From assembly GCA_963971225.1 (NCBI GenBank), contig OZ020267.1:153999920-154063919 (forward strand): a DNA stretch of 64,000 bases, in the 5' to 3' direction. Below, one piece after another: positions 11,201 through 25,100 of this stretch; positions within the stretch are counted from its first letter, which is position 1, and each line of letters starts with the position of its first letter. Source of the stretch: Melieria omissa (Eukaryota > Arthropoda > Insecta > Diptera > Ulidiidae). A program made the position numbers and the translations under genes. Below the pieces are notes generated by a model. The model was not told the origin of the DNA. It saw only the letters and a list, made by a program, of their open reading frames with translations, and searched no databases.

Positions 11201-11278
11201 TTAAATATTATTCGGGAACTCGAATTCACTTCTTTCGAATACTTTACCCAACAATGTCGAAGCAAATTTGAATTTCAT
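11201..11278 (-). CDS. Upstream ORF of 25 codons abutting the proline-rich gene
   Basis: An ATG at 11278-11276 opens a 25-codon frame whose TAA (11203-11201) touches the ATG of the main ORF (11200-11198) with no base between. It lies in the predicted 5' UTR. The arrangement would require leaky scanning or reinitiation for translation of the main protein, so it may be regulatory. Whether it is translated cannot be told from the sequence. Confidence 0.4.
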   Translation of the reverse strand: MKFKFASTLLGKVFERSEFEFPNNI

Positions 11279-11357
11279 GTTGTAGAACTGCTGAATTTGT
11301 CGGTCTGAATAAGTCGGCCCACTGTTTGACTGTGCTTTGCTGTGTAGTCGGCCGGGG

Positions 11358-11365
11358 CTTATATA
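11358..11365 (-). promoter_or_regulatory. TATA box of the proline-rich gene
   Basis: TATATAAG on the minus strand about 158 nt before the main start codon. It predicts a transcription start near 11330 and a 5' UTR of about 130 nt. Confidence 0.65.
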
Positions 11366-11399
11366 TGCCCGAAGTTGCTTACAAAATGTGAACAATGCA

Positions 11400-12190
11400 A
11401 ACTATTTATGTTTCAAAGTGAGATAAAGTGGTAATAACTTTTGCTAGAAGGAATGTTTTGTGCACTGGACCGCACTTGGGTTACAACTGCATTTGTTGGG
11501 ATAGTTTCCTATGAATAGTAATGAGTAGTCGAGAGTAGTATTACGACCTATTGATTTCCGACGCTTGTTGGCTTTTTAGTACAAACTGTTACACATTCAT
11601 ACTTTTTCTTTTCATATTTTTACTTTGAATCTCTGAGCATTGTGTTGCATTGGCAGGGGGCATTGCTCTAATTTAATTTGAAATGCACTACGTGCAACAT
11701 AACAAAGAAGCTCCCCAGTGCATTGTACGCTTGGAATTTGCATAATTTCTGAGCTTAATGCGTGATCACGAAATGAATTTGCGCACGCGCTTCGTAGTTT
11801 CGAAAGCTGGCATGTCTAAAACAAAGCCACAAGTAGGACATATCACAATTTCTTAGTCACAGCCACCAACATCCGTATGGCCGAAATTTTTCCTTCCTTC
11901 CTTCATCACGTTGCAATCTCGGCTACGTAACAGATCGACTTGGACCAGCATTGAATGTGGTCCAGAAAACCAAAATATCCAAGAATTCAAAGCAAGAATC
12001 CAATAACAGTACTGGTACCATCACCCGCATTTTAAACTTATCACTGAAAACCTTTGTTGTAGCTAAACACTATCAACAAAATCAAAATCTTCAATTTCTT
12101 CCAGCCCTTTCGAATTATAATTAATCGTTGCCAATGCTCTTTGGTCAAGAAAATAAACACAATTTTGTTGAGTTTGAAACAATTAAGTTC
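11400..12190. other. Intergenic spacer
   Basis: Between the proline-rich gene promoter and the probable 3' end of the long coiled-coil gene. No gene, repeat or strong signal seen. Confidence 0.5.
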
Positions 12191-12192
12191 AT

Positions 12193-14340
12193 TTTATTTT
12201 TTATTTGAATTTTCAGCACAATTTGCTGTCATCAACTTTGCATGCATGCTTTTTCTCCGTCTTTGTCAAACATCATTGCGTTTATCATTCATTGTTTAGG
12301 TATTTTGCCATTACTGACTCTCCATTTTGGCGCTTCAATACATCTGAAATTACAACATTACACACGCAATTACAAAACGGAGCCGGTTACAATTACACTT
12401 CTCGCTTCATTTCCCTTCCGTCACGGTCATTTTATACTTGCAACAGTTTTCTGTTCCTTAAAAAGTACCATTTGATCGTTGCAGGATATGCACACATACA
12501 ACGCGAACGCACAATTATTTACCGACTTAAATACGTTTACTTAGTTCTCTCATTTAATAATTATATCATTTATTGTTAGTTACACTGCTGTACAACTGCC
12601 AACGGCAACTGCTGCTTCTTTCTCGCTCTATTCTTCCTCGCCCTTCTCCTGGCCGTGAACTGCTGCGTGCAGTGAGAATGTGTGTACGGGTGTGTGCGAG
12701 GGCGGGTGTTGGCGCAGTGCATTATTTACTTAAGCTACAACAAAGTTCCACAGGACATTGAAACCTCAAATAAGCCTACGAAACAAACAAATATCATAAA
12801 TTATACATAACATAAATCCCAAGCAAAGCTCGGTTGACACTAAACTTAACAATTAGGTACAAGTTGAAATAAATACAAACTAAAATAATTAATAAATAAA
12901 ACTCATAAGTTGCATCCGAGTAGCAAACGAGTAAGAGTGATAATCGGAGCAAAGCTATTTGCTTCCGCTACAACATGTGTGGTTACTTGCTTATTTTTCT
13001 TATATTCGTTCTTTAATGGACGCTTGCGAAATGCACTGCCCCTGGCCGGTGAGAACAGTTACTGTTCCCTGCTACTAGGGCTGGATGGTATGATTTGCGC
13101 GCCGCTTGGCTGCGGGTTAAATGTGTTGAATGAAGCCGATCAAACGTTGCGCGCAAGCGATTGCTAAACGTTTAGGCTGCCATTCGAAACAAACAAATAT
13201 GCTTTGGTGGGCTGGGCTGCGGTAGACCAGCTTTGCTCTTCTTTGCTAGCTACGGCGCGTCTACAGTTTGCCAGTTGCTTAGTGCCGCTGCAGTGGCGCA
13301 GAAAGCTGAACATGTCTCAAGAGCGGAAATTCGCCTCTATGTCGGAGGCACTTTTATAATTTGAGGATATTTGTGGGCTGCGCAAATACGAGATTCATTT
13401 TCGTCTAGTGACACATTAGCTTTCCATTTATGCTCGAAACATTTTGCTGCAACAGATTTAATTAGAGTCTCTTGTTTGCGCAGCCCACTAGTTTCCTTTT
13501 TCTTTTCACAAAGTATTTTCTTATGATGTAAGCACAATTTGCTGTATGCTCGTAATACGATTTACATTAACATTTTGCTTTTTAACTTTAATTAGACTAA
13601 CTGTAATTTATTGTATGGGTTGGTTGCTTGCTTCAGCAATTATTTAATATAATCTTTTCAATTAAATATCTTCGTCATAGCCGTTGTTGTTGTTTAATTA
13701 TTCCAATTACTTGATGATTTTGCTCTTTCTTGCTCTTTGCACATACAATATTGAAATATTTAAAGCAATGCATGTTTTGTCTTTAATGGTTTTTTGCCTT
13801 TGTTGATTTCTATGCAAAATTTATAAATTTATCAATTCATTTATTCATTTTTCGCTTTGTATTTTAAGAAATTCAGGCAAAATCATTTAAAGTATTTACA
13901 AAACTCAATTTCATTTTCTCTTTTCCTTTAAAATAAATGTACTTGTGTTAATGTTGTATTTGTAAAATTTGCTGCGCTGCTACACGGCTACGCTACTCCT
14001 ACGGCTACGGCAACGACGCAGACTTCATTCACTGCACTGCATTCACTCCTGACCCCGCCTAGTTTATGCGCGCGCCCATGCTTAGCTCGCCTTAAAAACT
14101 GTGCTCTTACGAATCTGCCGATCGGCGATGCAGCGGTGTCTGAACGAGCAAGCGTTCTGCTGAAGCGCTCTCAAATCACGATTTTAACTTTGTCGAACTG
14201 ATGGTTATGAGTGACGAGGCTTTTCATTTCACCTTAATAACGCAACAACAAATCAATTTTCGCGTTTCACTTCAAAAGCTGTCCTCCTCTTCTTCGTTTT
14301 CCTCCTCATCGTCCTCGTCCAGCTGCACTACTACTCGGTG
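12193..14340 (-). other. Probable long 3' UTR of the coiled-coil gene
   Basis: AT-rich sequence downstream of the stop codon at 14341. AATAAA signals on the minus strand occur at several places; the most distal in a good cluster is at 12193-12198, which would give a 3' UTR of about 2.1 kb. A 25-nt imperfect inverted repeat lies at 13373-13488. No protein gene is supported here. Confidence 0.4.
13373..13488. repeat. Inverted repeat in the probable 3' UTR
   Basis: Arms 13373-13397 and 13464-13488 share GTGGGCTGCGCAAA and then A.GAGA.TC as inverse complements, with a loop of about 66 nt. Such a transcript could fold into a stable hairpin. The loop is too long for an ordinary microRNA precursor. 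Confidence 0.6.
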
Positions 14341-17300
14341 TCATACCGTCGAGCCGTTGGCAAACACGTCGGCATCGTCGGACCAACTGACCTCCATGGG
14401 AGTGCCGTTCAGGCTGTTGATCTTCTCCAGCAGCAGCGCCTCCTCCTCCAGCGACATGTGCGAGTGCTTCATTTGGTTGAGCGACGAGGTGGAGCCCGTG
14501 CCGGTGCCAGTGCCGGACGAAACGGACGCCGAGCAGACAATCTCATCCGATGAGGCTGAGCAGCCCTCGTCCTCGGAGTTTGTGCCCGACACCATGGCCT
14601 CGCCAGCCGATTCCTGTATCTCTTGGCACTTTTTCAGCGTCTTCAGATCGTGCATGGATGAGGCGTGTGTGGGCAGCGAGTGCGCGTCCAGTCGTTCGCC
14701 CGAGTTCAGCGCCGACGTGTCGCACGTGATGAGCTTGCGCGGCGCTGCCGCCGTTGTTGCGGACGCGCGTCGATAGAGCACTTCATCGCGTTCAACCGGA
14801 GCGGCCGTCTCTGTGCTGCACACAGTGGAGGTGCGCGACCGAAAGTCACCGCAGTACGGCGAGCTGGCACCCATTGGTTCTTGCCAGCCGGTCAGCTCCA
14901 AATGATTGTGTGGTTTTTTAGCAGCGCTAGTCGAGTGCTGGCGCGCCAGCTTTTTGCCACTGCGGTTGCTGCTCGGCGTTCCATTCGGCTCGGTGCTCTT
15001 CACACTCACTGACTTGGAGCGTATGCGCGCATGCGAGCGGCTGCCGAATTCGTGGCCGATATCGCTGGAATGTTGACGTATCACGGAGGTGGCGGACATT
15101 GACTGTGACAGCGGATTGGGGCCGCTGCTACTGGAATTCAGCACCGTAGTCATGGCGCTCGCGCTCACCGACAGTTGGCGACGTGTCGACGGACTACGCT
15201 CCACTGAACGAAACGAGCCGGCGCGTTTCACCATTTTCGAGGCGGCTGCTTCGGGCGTTTCGTCATCCATTTCCAGCACCCACGACACCGAATCCGGCTT
15301 CTCAATGACGCCCTTTATGATGGGCGATGTGGGCGGCGAAACGTCCTCCACGTGCATACTCGACGTGCCGTTGAGCAGCGACGTGGTGCGATTCAGCGCA
15401 CCCAGACTAGACGAGTTCAGACTAATCGCGTTGAGCGATTCGTAAGCGGAGAGCTCTTGCAGCTTGGCCTCGACGATGTGCAGTTGCTCCGAGCGCTGCT
15501 TCAGCTGCCACTGCAGGGCTTCGTTGTCGTATGAGAGGCGCGTGCGCTTCACCGTCTCGTGATTGTAGGCCTTCTGTATGTCGTCGATCTGACGCTGGAA
15601 ATCCCTGAAAAAATCAACAGTTTAGTAAAAACGCCAAAAACCTGCCTTACGCTCCCACTTACTTCTCCTTCTCCGATTTGATGTCCAGCTCAGACTGCAG
15701 CATTTCGTTGCGCGACTCCAACAGCGAAATTTTGCCCTGTAGTGCGACACGCTCGTCGGCGTCACGCAGCAATTCCTCGTTCTGCTTGGTCAATTTGGAG
15801 ATTTCCTTCTGCTTCAGCTCCAGCACACAGTGCAGACTGTCCGCTTCGCTCTGCAGTCGCGAAATCTCCAGCGATGTTGCCATCGCTGTGGTGCTCGAGT
15901 TTCGCGGCGAGCCGATGCTGGTGCTGCTGCGCTCAGTCAAACTTTCAGAGCAGCTCTTGCGCGACGAACGCAGCACCGAAATCTCATCCTGCGACAGATT
16001 CAATTTGTCGCGCAGCTCGCGTTCGCTATGCTCCTTCGACTGGCGCACCACCTCCAGCTCCTTCGACAGCACCTTCAGGCGTTCGTTAAGGTCCGCTTCA
16101 CGCTCGGCGGCGCCTTTCAAGCGCGCTGCATACATGATCTCCGTGTGCGTAAGCTTTTCGCGCAACTCTTCTTCGCAAAGCTGCAGCGCACTCAGGCGGT
16201 CTTTCAGCTCACGTTCGCGCGCCTCAGTGGCGATGAGTTGCTGCTGCTTCTGCGTAAACTTGTTGTCCATCTCCAGGCGGTAGGAGTCCAGCGTGCGTTT
16301 TTGTTCCACATCTTTGGCTCTCAGCTCCACTTCAAGTGCAGCCAGCTGCTGCTGCACGCGACTTTGGCATTCGGAGAAATTCGCTTGAACTAAGACGCAG
16401 GAGAAGAGCAAAATTGAACACTCAAAGTTTCGACACTAAAATATTAAGCTCGACCTAACCTTTTTCCAGTTCGCAGCGGTGCAGGGTCTGCAGCTCCTCC
16501 TCGCGCTGCGTGTAGTAAGCCTCTTTGTCGGACAGTTGGTCCTGCAACAGGCTGCAGGTGCTCTTTGCCTCATCCAGCAGCTTCACGGTCTTGGCGAGGC
16601 TCTCCTGAACCTTGGCCTTCTCGCTCTTTGCCATCGGACATGCAAAGGCATCCAGCTAAAAATAAAATCAAATGCCTATTAGCAACAGGTAGCTGGTCAC
16701 AACAACTGCTGTTGTTCGTAGTATTTCGGGGAAGGCGGCATAAAAAATCTTTGACGCATAGTTACACACCACACCACACCATAGTTCCCTCTCGCGTTTT
16801 CTTGCGTAAAGTTACGTCTTAAAAAATTATTTCTTCAACTCAACAATTCCAAAAACAATGTTTTTAGTTGTTTAAATGAAAGTTCGAAAACTTCATGGAG
16901 TTTCAAGTCGTATTACGAGTATGTATATACAACATTACGAGTATGTATATGTACCTTATCAACAACTGGCACTAGTTGTATATTTTCCACATAATTTTTT
17001 AAAACTGGTTTTGGGTTCTTTGCCAGCCATGGTTTTTGTTTGGACTCCAACGATTTAGTCCACAGTTTTTTCTTTTTAATAAAAGTCACTTTCTCGAACA
17101 TGATTCAATGTATGCAAAGCGATTTGAGAGATCCCAAGAAAATGCTACACTCGAATTTTCTGCCAGATTTAATTTCGCAAACCGAGTTTACGTTAGTTTA
17201 GAAATGCCACTAGAACACTGAGTGCGCGAACACATGGCATCTGCTTTTATACCCACGGCAGGTAGTTCCTCCATCTTCTGGGCCGGAAGATTTTCATGCT

Positions 17301-19170
17301 AATTACCAGAAAACATCCGGAAAAAGGGACAATCGTTGCTAGCTGCCAGGTACTGAAGGAAAGAAGACTGAGCTCGGGATTGGTTAATGGCCGGTTTTGT
17401 ATTATTTTGGAATTACAGCTGAGCTAAAGGTTGCATTCTTTTCGAATGCCTCGAACATAACGCTAGAATTTTCGAAGGCATTTGCACGCCGTGGCTGTAG
17501 ATGAATTCTTCTCCATCAACTTGCCTTAGTTAAGCGCTCAACTGATTTCTTTGGAGCAAAATAGGCGTAGAATGTCCATGAAGCGTAACGTTCAGTTTAC
17601 ACCTACGAAAAGATTGATCAGTTCCAGGGTTCAGCCCTTGCGGCATACAAATATTTCAAGGAAAAACAGGTGAGTTAGACACGGTTAACGACATGAGAAC
17701 CGCTGCCGACCACCTTAACCCTTTCAACTGTCGCTTACCTAAAACGACCATTAAAGTTTGGTGTATTTATGAACTAATCGCTGTTACAGTATGTGAACTA
17801 ATGTGGTTCAGTTAAACCAATAAAATATAAGAGAACTGTCGGGATCATTAGTACAAATTAGCCCAAAATGTGTTCTCAATTTAAAATATCGTTGGAAAAT
17901 ACAATTTTCTTGTAAAAAGTTTTTGCGGCATGAAAGGTAAGATGCAGAGTTTGTCCGCATGAGAGTGGAATGTGTTATGTATGTAAGAGACTGAAAGAAG
18001 TGACAGTGCCAATTGCTAAATTTGCTAATTTCTAATTTCGTTCATCCACATAGCAGCCAATGGTCCTTTGGATGGCGCCAGACAGCTCATAAATTCAGCT
18101 TGACTTTGCCTTTAATTCTTCGTTTTGTTGGCAACGGAAGTAGTCAAACTTGCTGCTCTCTACCTGCGCCAGAAGGTTACGCCGCCAGCATTTACTTTTG
18201 CAAAATTTTTCCGTTTGCATATTTTTTCGTATGAATCCAACATCTATCTTGACTAAATTTGTATGAAAGTAATGGTCGAGGCAAGTCAGCCACTGTTGGC
18301 ATAAATCAATATCCGTTCGGTATAAATCTGCGCAAGAGACAAATAAATCTGCAGTTCTAAGATGCGAAAGGCATCTCCCACTCAACCGAAACACTTTAAA
18401 CTTCCACGTCAACTGAAGCTCCCATTTCCCTAATTGCTTCCCCTCGAACAGCAGACATTGTAGTAGTTGCCCTTCCGCCGTCCAACGCCACTCACATCAT
18501 AGACTAAATACTGCAGCACCACACCCAGCGCCTCCACACTCTTGTCCTGTTGCTGCTGCAGCAGCTCGGTCTGCTGCAAGTGCCGCTCCAGCGCCTCATA
18601 GTTCAGTCGTCCGTTGCAGGAGTGACGATTCAAGTACTTCAGTCGCTGCAACTCGGTAACGTCCAAATATTCAGCTGTGGCCGTGACAGACGGCGCGTGG
18701 TCCATTGAGTGCTGCTTTTGTTGCTGTTGCTGGTTTTGTTGTTGTTTCGTTTGCAGCACCTTGCTGCGTGAGGAAAGCAATTTTGATTGTGTCTTCTGTT
18801 TGAAAAAGAAAGAAACAATTATTTTTCCATCGCACGGGAAATTTTCAAAGTGCAGGGGGTTTCACCTTCTCCAGCAGCGCTGTGCCCGCCACAACGGCTG
18901 CCGCCTTCTTGGCATGATGGCCCAAAGTTGGTGACGAGGTTTGCGCATTGTTGCGCGTGCCAGTAGTCACTGTGGCCGTCACACCAGTTCCGGCCGCCGT
19001 AGCATTTCCACTTGTCGCTGTGGTTGCGGCTGTGGTTGTGGTTGTGATATTGTTGTTGTTGTTATGATGCAGGTCATGCAATTCTGTTGGTGTTTCGACT
19101 TTGTTGCCATTCTTGTTGCCGGTTGGTGTGGAGGCAATTGACTGTGAGCTGCCAATAATACGATTTTGTT
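14341..19170 (-). CDS. Common 3' exons of the coiled-coil gene
   Basis: Five exons shared by all predicted isoforms: 18866-19170 (Asn/Thr/Ala-rich low complexity, starts with two bases completing a split codon), 18496-18795 (Gln-rich, then YLDVTELQRLKYLNRHSC and a short helical segment), 16460-16655, 15663-16389 (the main coiled coil) and 14341-15604 (end of the coil, then a Ser/Thr-rich disordered tail of about 380 residues). Introns between them are 70, 1840, 70 and 58 nt. The acceptor after 19171 accepts any phase-1 donor, which is why three upstream starts fit. Exon 16460-16655 has an internal ATG, so a short coil-only form is conceivable. Confidence 0.85.
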
Positions 19171-22100
19171 CTGGAATAAATCAAGCAGAATATTTGATTT
19201 CGATTAGTTACATTCAAGTTTTTCTAATTGCTCGAACTTGAAAGCAATTAGCAATTTTTACAAAAAACCACAAATTGCCAACGCGCCCAATTTGCTTATA
19301 TCAAAGTCGGCTCATTTTCTCTTTATTTGAGTACACTGATTAATTCGCTGAGCATTGTCAACGGTCGCTGTTACTAACTTATTTAGATAGAGACAGACAT
19401 GCTGGCCGCACCTAAACATGCACATCTGTACATATTTACTACATATAGGAAAAACTCGCCAAAAACATGATGAGTCTCATCATTATTTGTCGATATTGCT
19501 TAGTGAACTCAGCAGCTTTTTCAGCAGTCACGGAAAACATGGCGAAAGTTCAGTACTTTGGCAATGAGCGGCGCAGGAGCGTTGTCATCAAACTTAGCCG
19601 CAGACTCGTGTAGACAAACACACCAGAGGTTTGCCAGGTTTTTACTCTAAAGAAGTTGCAAGTTTAGTGGTCACTTACAACTTTCCAGACTGAACGAAAT
19701 TTCGACAGAAAACCCATAAACCCCAAACGCTTCCAATGCGGCAACGACTGAATTCGGCGCTCACAGCCATTTGTTTGGTGTTGGCTGGTCAAAAGCGACA
19801 CGGCGAATTAGCATTCAAACATGGACTTGAAGCCCATAATTAAAAAAAAATTAATAATATTGTAATACAGCAGCAACAACGTTGTGCTGACTTACACGAG
19901 CACTCGCACGCGTCGCATGAGAGAAGGAAGTGGAAGCGGTGCGGACAGCTGCCGCTGGTGGTAAAATTGACAGCAACAACTATATTTACACACAAAAACA
20001 AAACCATAAACACTAATCATGGCTGCCGACATTGAAATGCAAAACATAAAGTTCACTAACATTTGCTGGTTGTGTGTATTTTTGAAAATGTTGAAGCCGT
20101 AAATGAATGCGACTTCCTCTGGCAATTGTCACATTACATGTTGCATGTATGTTGGAATGTTGTTGTTGTATTACCAAAAGCGGTAGCAATGCGATGCCAT
20201 GCTTTTGGTCTGCTTGTTGCTGCCACTTTTCTGTACCCTACACTAGAAAGTAACGGTTGATTCGGGTAGAGGGAGGCAGCCAGTGCAGAAGAGATGAAAA
20301 GCTATGCGAATCTTTATGGGAAATTCAGTTAAACAATTGATTCAGTCAAGATATCGGAATGAAACATGCTATGTCCACTGTGGACATGAAAAATATGCTC
20401 GTTTTTGGGTCATTACAGACATGGGTCCGTACTTATTCCAAACTTTCTTAGTCTATATGAGTATTTGCATATCTTTGGTCGATCGATCAACAGGCAACAC
20501 TGTAATGCAGGGTATGTGCATAAGTCAGTTAAGACCGACCGATACAGTGCTACTTGTTATGATGCGTCGGGCGCAATGATGAATTACAAATTTTACGCGC
20601 ATAAATTTCACTTGGGAAATGTTTTCAGCGCGTTGTGTTGCTTGAATATTCATAGTCGGTATTTACGTTAATTATTTCCATTGGCAGCTCTAACCCTCAA
20701 CATATTTGCTGCAGCAGACAAAGAGAGAAAATTCATTTAACAAAATGCAGCGTTGAGCAGGAAGCGCTCGGCGTCTTCGAAATGGTTCACGGACCTCTTG
20801 ATTTTGGCCAATAAATTCGATTTTAATAAACAACTATTTTCATAGAGAAAAGTTTGCATTGAACACATTGAAAACATAATGGCCGAGACTTGTCAGGTAT
20901 TCGCAGCGGCACAACTCGCCTGTCAAACGACGCGGACGGTACCTGTCATCGGCTCGGAAAGAAGGGATCTGTCTTGGATCTTTACTCATGACTCAGCTGT
21001 TTTTCTCATTTAGCACAGGCTGCAACACATTTTTACCACTGCTTCCACATTCTGCGAATGTGAGAATTCTGCGCGTACTTTCCATTGAAAATCTTTAGAA
21101 TCCGACTGTTAATATTTACATATCACATATAAAATAGTTGGGGTTTCTGAGGTTTCGTGCACATTTACTCTTACTTTACCAGTGGAGAAATTTCGAAATG
21201 CGCTGCTGTGCAACAAATTGCACACTTGCACCACACATGCCGCGAGCCTTGGCAATGTGGCATAATCGTATTAAATGTGCGTAGGCAACAAAGCGAAACT
21301 ATTAAGTTACCGTTGAAACATGTGTGGCGCAAAGATAAAATTTCCCTTTCAAATGTACCTTCAAGCGCTTCAAATTACATGAGATATGCTGTGCAGATAA
21401 TCGTCGCGACCGATAGGCGATGGAATGCCACACAGGTAGCAGCAGCCACTTTCAAGGAGCTTCCAAAGAAAACGCAGCGCACGCCAAAAGCCACAAGTGG
21501 TCGAGATGCCACAACCAAATTCGTACAAACCAATTCGAGCAAAGTCATATCAAATCGAGTGCAGTGCAACAAAATGAAAAGCAACACCCAACGTGCATCG
21601 TCAAGTGATAATGACGGGCACACAGCAGCCGCTGTGTGGCATGCCGCGCGCCAGTTGCCACCTGATACGCGGCCAGTCGCATTGAACGGTGACGAGGGTC
21701 ATGTGCGGAGCGATATGTGCACAAATATAACGAATCGGATATTAGACATACCCGATTTAGCAGCAAATATGTGAACGATGCATTTTCTTTTCATATGCGA
21801 TTGCAACATGTCGAACGAGATCTCCAACGCTGACAGTCGATTGCACAAACACTTAAGTCTCCAAGTGCTCGTATCATGGCACAACAATACAACAAATACT
21901 CGGCGCAATCAGGCCCCTAATTCGGGCCTTGTTGCAAGGCCAGTTGCGTTGAATGAAATGAAACTGAAATTTTGCAATTCCAACGGTTAATTGGCCCCAA
22001 TGCGCAGCAAGTGTGCAGGTCAAATGCGGAGGCAGAGAAATCTTGTCACTAATAACGTCATAATTGCACACATATGTATATTTAGTATGTACTGTGTGCA

Positions 22101-25100
22101 ATAACAACACAAGAACATGGCGATCATCCCCACAACTTGATTGCAATTAACGTGCGGCTGAAAAGTGCTTACGTTGCACACACACAGCTGTTGCGCTACT
22201 TGCGGCAATAACAAACAATTAGGAAGCTTTTTGCAAACGAACACACACAAAACGCCCTCACTCCCACAACATTTACGATTCATAAAAGGGAACAATGCAA
22301 ATCAATAAAATCCGCTAAAATTGCTTTTTGATGGCATTTCCCGATTTCAAGAGGCCCCAAAAGTTCCTCACGAACTCGAAGTTATTCGATAGGATTTTTC
22401 AAGATTTTGGTCCAGTTGTTTCAGTAATTTGCGGCACTTGAGCGACACAAGTGGCAGCGGTGCCACTATAAGTGCAAGTTTCCGCGTTGCCAGGTCTGCC
22501 AGTCGTCTGCGCTGGCTGGCGGCTCGTGGCGTGCGTTTCATTATGAAAAATGACCGGGCAATTAAAATTGCAAATAAATTATCCCCTTTTACACGTATCA
22601 CACTCAAGCACACACATTCTGTGCATGGAAGTGCAACGCAAGTTGCAAGAGTGCTCAAGAAATTGCAGTCATTGCGAGTAGATGGAAGACATGTCTCTGC
22701 GGTTGCGTCATGCGTCCAAATTAATTACATCTCTACGAGCATTGCTAACCACTTTGCTTGGGTGTCGCCCAGTCGGTGTTGCCACAGTGCGATAAAAACC
22801 TCAACTTGAACTTGATTTTCGTTGCACGTTTCGGTTTAACTTTATTGTTTTGCCGCCAATTGTCAGTTGTTGGTGTTGTCTGTACGTGTTGCGAATTCGA
22901 ACAGTTTTTGCAAGGTGCGTAAAATGTGGCACAATCGCATGCTTTGCATTGTTAATGGTTGAAGGAGGGTTGAGTTAGGTGTCAGACATGCGGCTCAGAG
23001 TGAAATATTTGCGCAGTTGCATGAGGCAGACTTGATGGAATATTTCTGTATGCGGTTGCACCCAAAATGCATTCCAAGCTGTCAAGTGAAAATGTTTCGT
23101 TAACACTTTCATTAGTACGCTCGAAGCTAAGCGGTGAGGAAAGGAATGGAAGAAATGAAAATGGAATAATGGAAATTCACAAATAAGATCTTCTCCAAAG
23201 TTGCAATTTCCCCGTACTATCTTTTTAATTTTTCACCGAAAGCAACTCCTCCCAGCGTTAGAAAACTTCATATCGAATCTATGATAACTCTGGCAAATAC
23301 AAATAAAAAATATATCTGCAACGATTTTCAAAAGCCAAAAAACTATTAACAGAGCTGATTTCTTTGGAATACTTAGTTTGCTTTTCTGTTTTATATTCAA
23401 TTCGAATAATTCTTTTTACGTTTCCATGATTCTAGAGCCGCAAAATCATAGGGCACTAGCTGGAAAACAACAATAAAAAACCACAGCAAAATCTTAGCAT
23501 TTTCCACACACCGCCCATGCATGACGTCACGTAGGCATAGCCGTTCAATAGCTTTAAAAGCACACAACATAAAGAAACAGAAAAAAAGAAATTTAGACAA
23601 AAAATCAGCGCAACAGCAAAACAAAATTTCCGCTTAATTTGTTTTTGTACTTGCCAACCCCAAAAATGAGTGCTAAATAAATTCACACACACACACACAC
23701 GCGTATCTATGTTTTTGTAAACAATTTTGTGTAAGTTTCACATTTTACATGAGCGCCGAACGCATTCACCGGCGGCGCGATCAACCGGATGCGTGTAGCA
23801 CCTCGATTCGGCAACACAGGGCAGCTGCTGCGCACATTTGGTTGTGCGGCCCGAACGCGAAGCCGCCTGCGGGAGTTGACGGTGGTTGTGGCCACTGAGG
23901 CTTTGCGGCTGCCGCGATCAATGATCGGGCGGCGTTGAGTGGCGTGTTCGGCCGCAAATGGAGCGCAATAAGCCGCCGGCGGAGCAGATCAATCGGCAGC
24001 CATTTAAATGCCGTAAAATTATGAGCTTTCTTTATAGACCAAAACGTCCGCAAGGCAGCAGAACATAAGCAGCACTCATGCTGGCGCAAAATGAATGAAA
24101 ATGGGAAAATTGAATATTATGGCTGGCGGGAAGCAGTCGGCCAGTACACGGATTTTGTACAAAAAGGCACTAAAGTCGAATGCATTCAAGGTTAGTTTGA
24201 AAGTGCGCCGCAAATAGCCGAGTGGACGTTTGTGGCGTCAGCGTCTCCCCTCGCCACATCGGAGGGAAAATGCAAAATTCTTAGCTCACCGTTTTTTTTG
24301 GCACCGATTTCGTCAACTTGCTGCTGTTTTATTTGCCTTTTAGTATTGTTTTAGCTTTTTGTTGAATCAAATAAATCCACAGAGAGGAACAAACAAGTGA
24401 CAAAACATTTGATTTTTTACGGGTTTTGTTTTTTTGCGAACATGAAATTTTCATATTGTTTATTTCAAGTTCGATTCGCAGATATTTACGCGCTGAGTAA
24501 TAGTCTGCGAAATCACAGAAGCGAATTAAGATGTATGGCCATGAGCCAAGTTAAGTATTTTTGATTAATTGTCGAAATTGCTGAAATAAATATCAATCGA
24601 AATTTTCGCTAATACGTAGTTAAGTTCAAATTTAAACACAACTTTCTCCAACGTCAAGAAGTCTTTCAATATTGTCGAAAATTTAGTGCTGACGTTGCTC
24701 ATTGCGATTTGCAACAAACAACATCGCCGACAAAGACTCTGCTTCGGGTCGAAACGAATTCAAGTGGTCGCTTACCAGCAACACAGCCATCCGTCACCAC
24801 GCACTCATCAGCAGCAACAGCGACAGTCCAATGATATACATTCACCGGCACCTCAACACCTTTCAGATCGCCCACCAAATCGCCACTCACTTCCGCCGAA
24901 TCAACAACTGGAGCAGTCGGAGTCGCTTGATTGCTTCCCGCTTCGGCGACAGCACAATCTTGACAATCATTGCCAGCGGCTCCAGCGTTACGAAAGTCGG
25001 TCGCGTGCGCAGAGAGCGAAGCCCTTTCACTGTTGTTGCCGCACAATGCGTCGCTGATAGGGCGAGCATTGTCGGCAACAACAGCGTCGCCAGCGGCGAC

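Noticed and set aside
13373..13488. microRNA precursor
   Set aside because: The loop of about 66 nt is much longer than usual and the arms have no obvious precursor geometry.
14201..14776. 191-codon plus-strand ORF, Ser-rich
   Set aside because: It is the antisense shadow of the Ser/Thr-rich last exon of the coiled-coil gene.
21157..21774. 205-codon plus-strand ORF
   Set aside because: Opens at GTG rather than ATG, shows no domain, splice partner or compositional shift, and lies in an intron.
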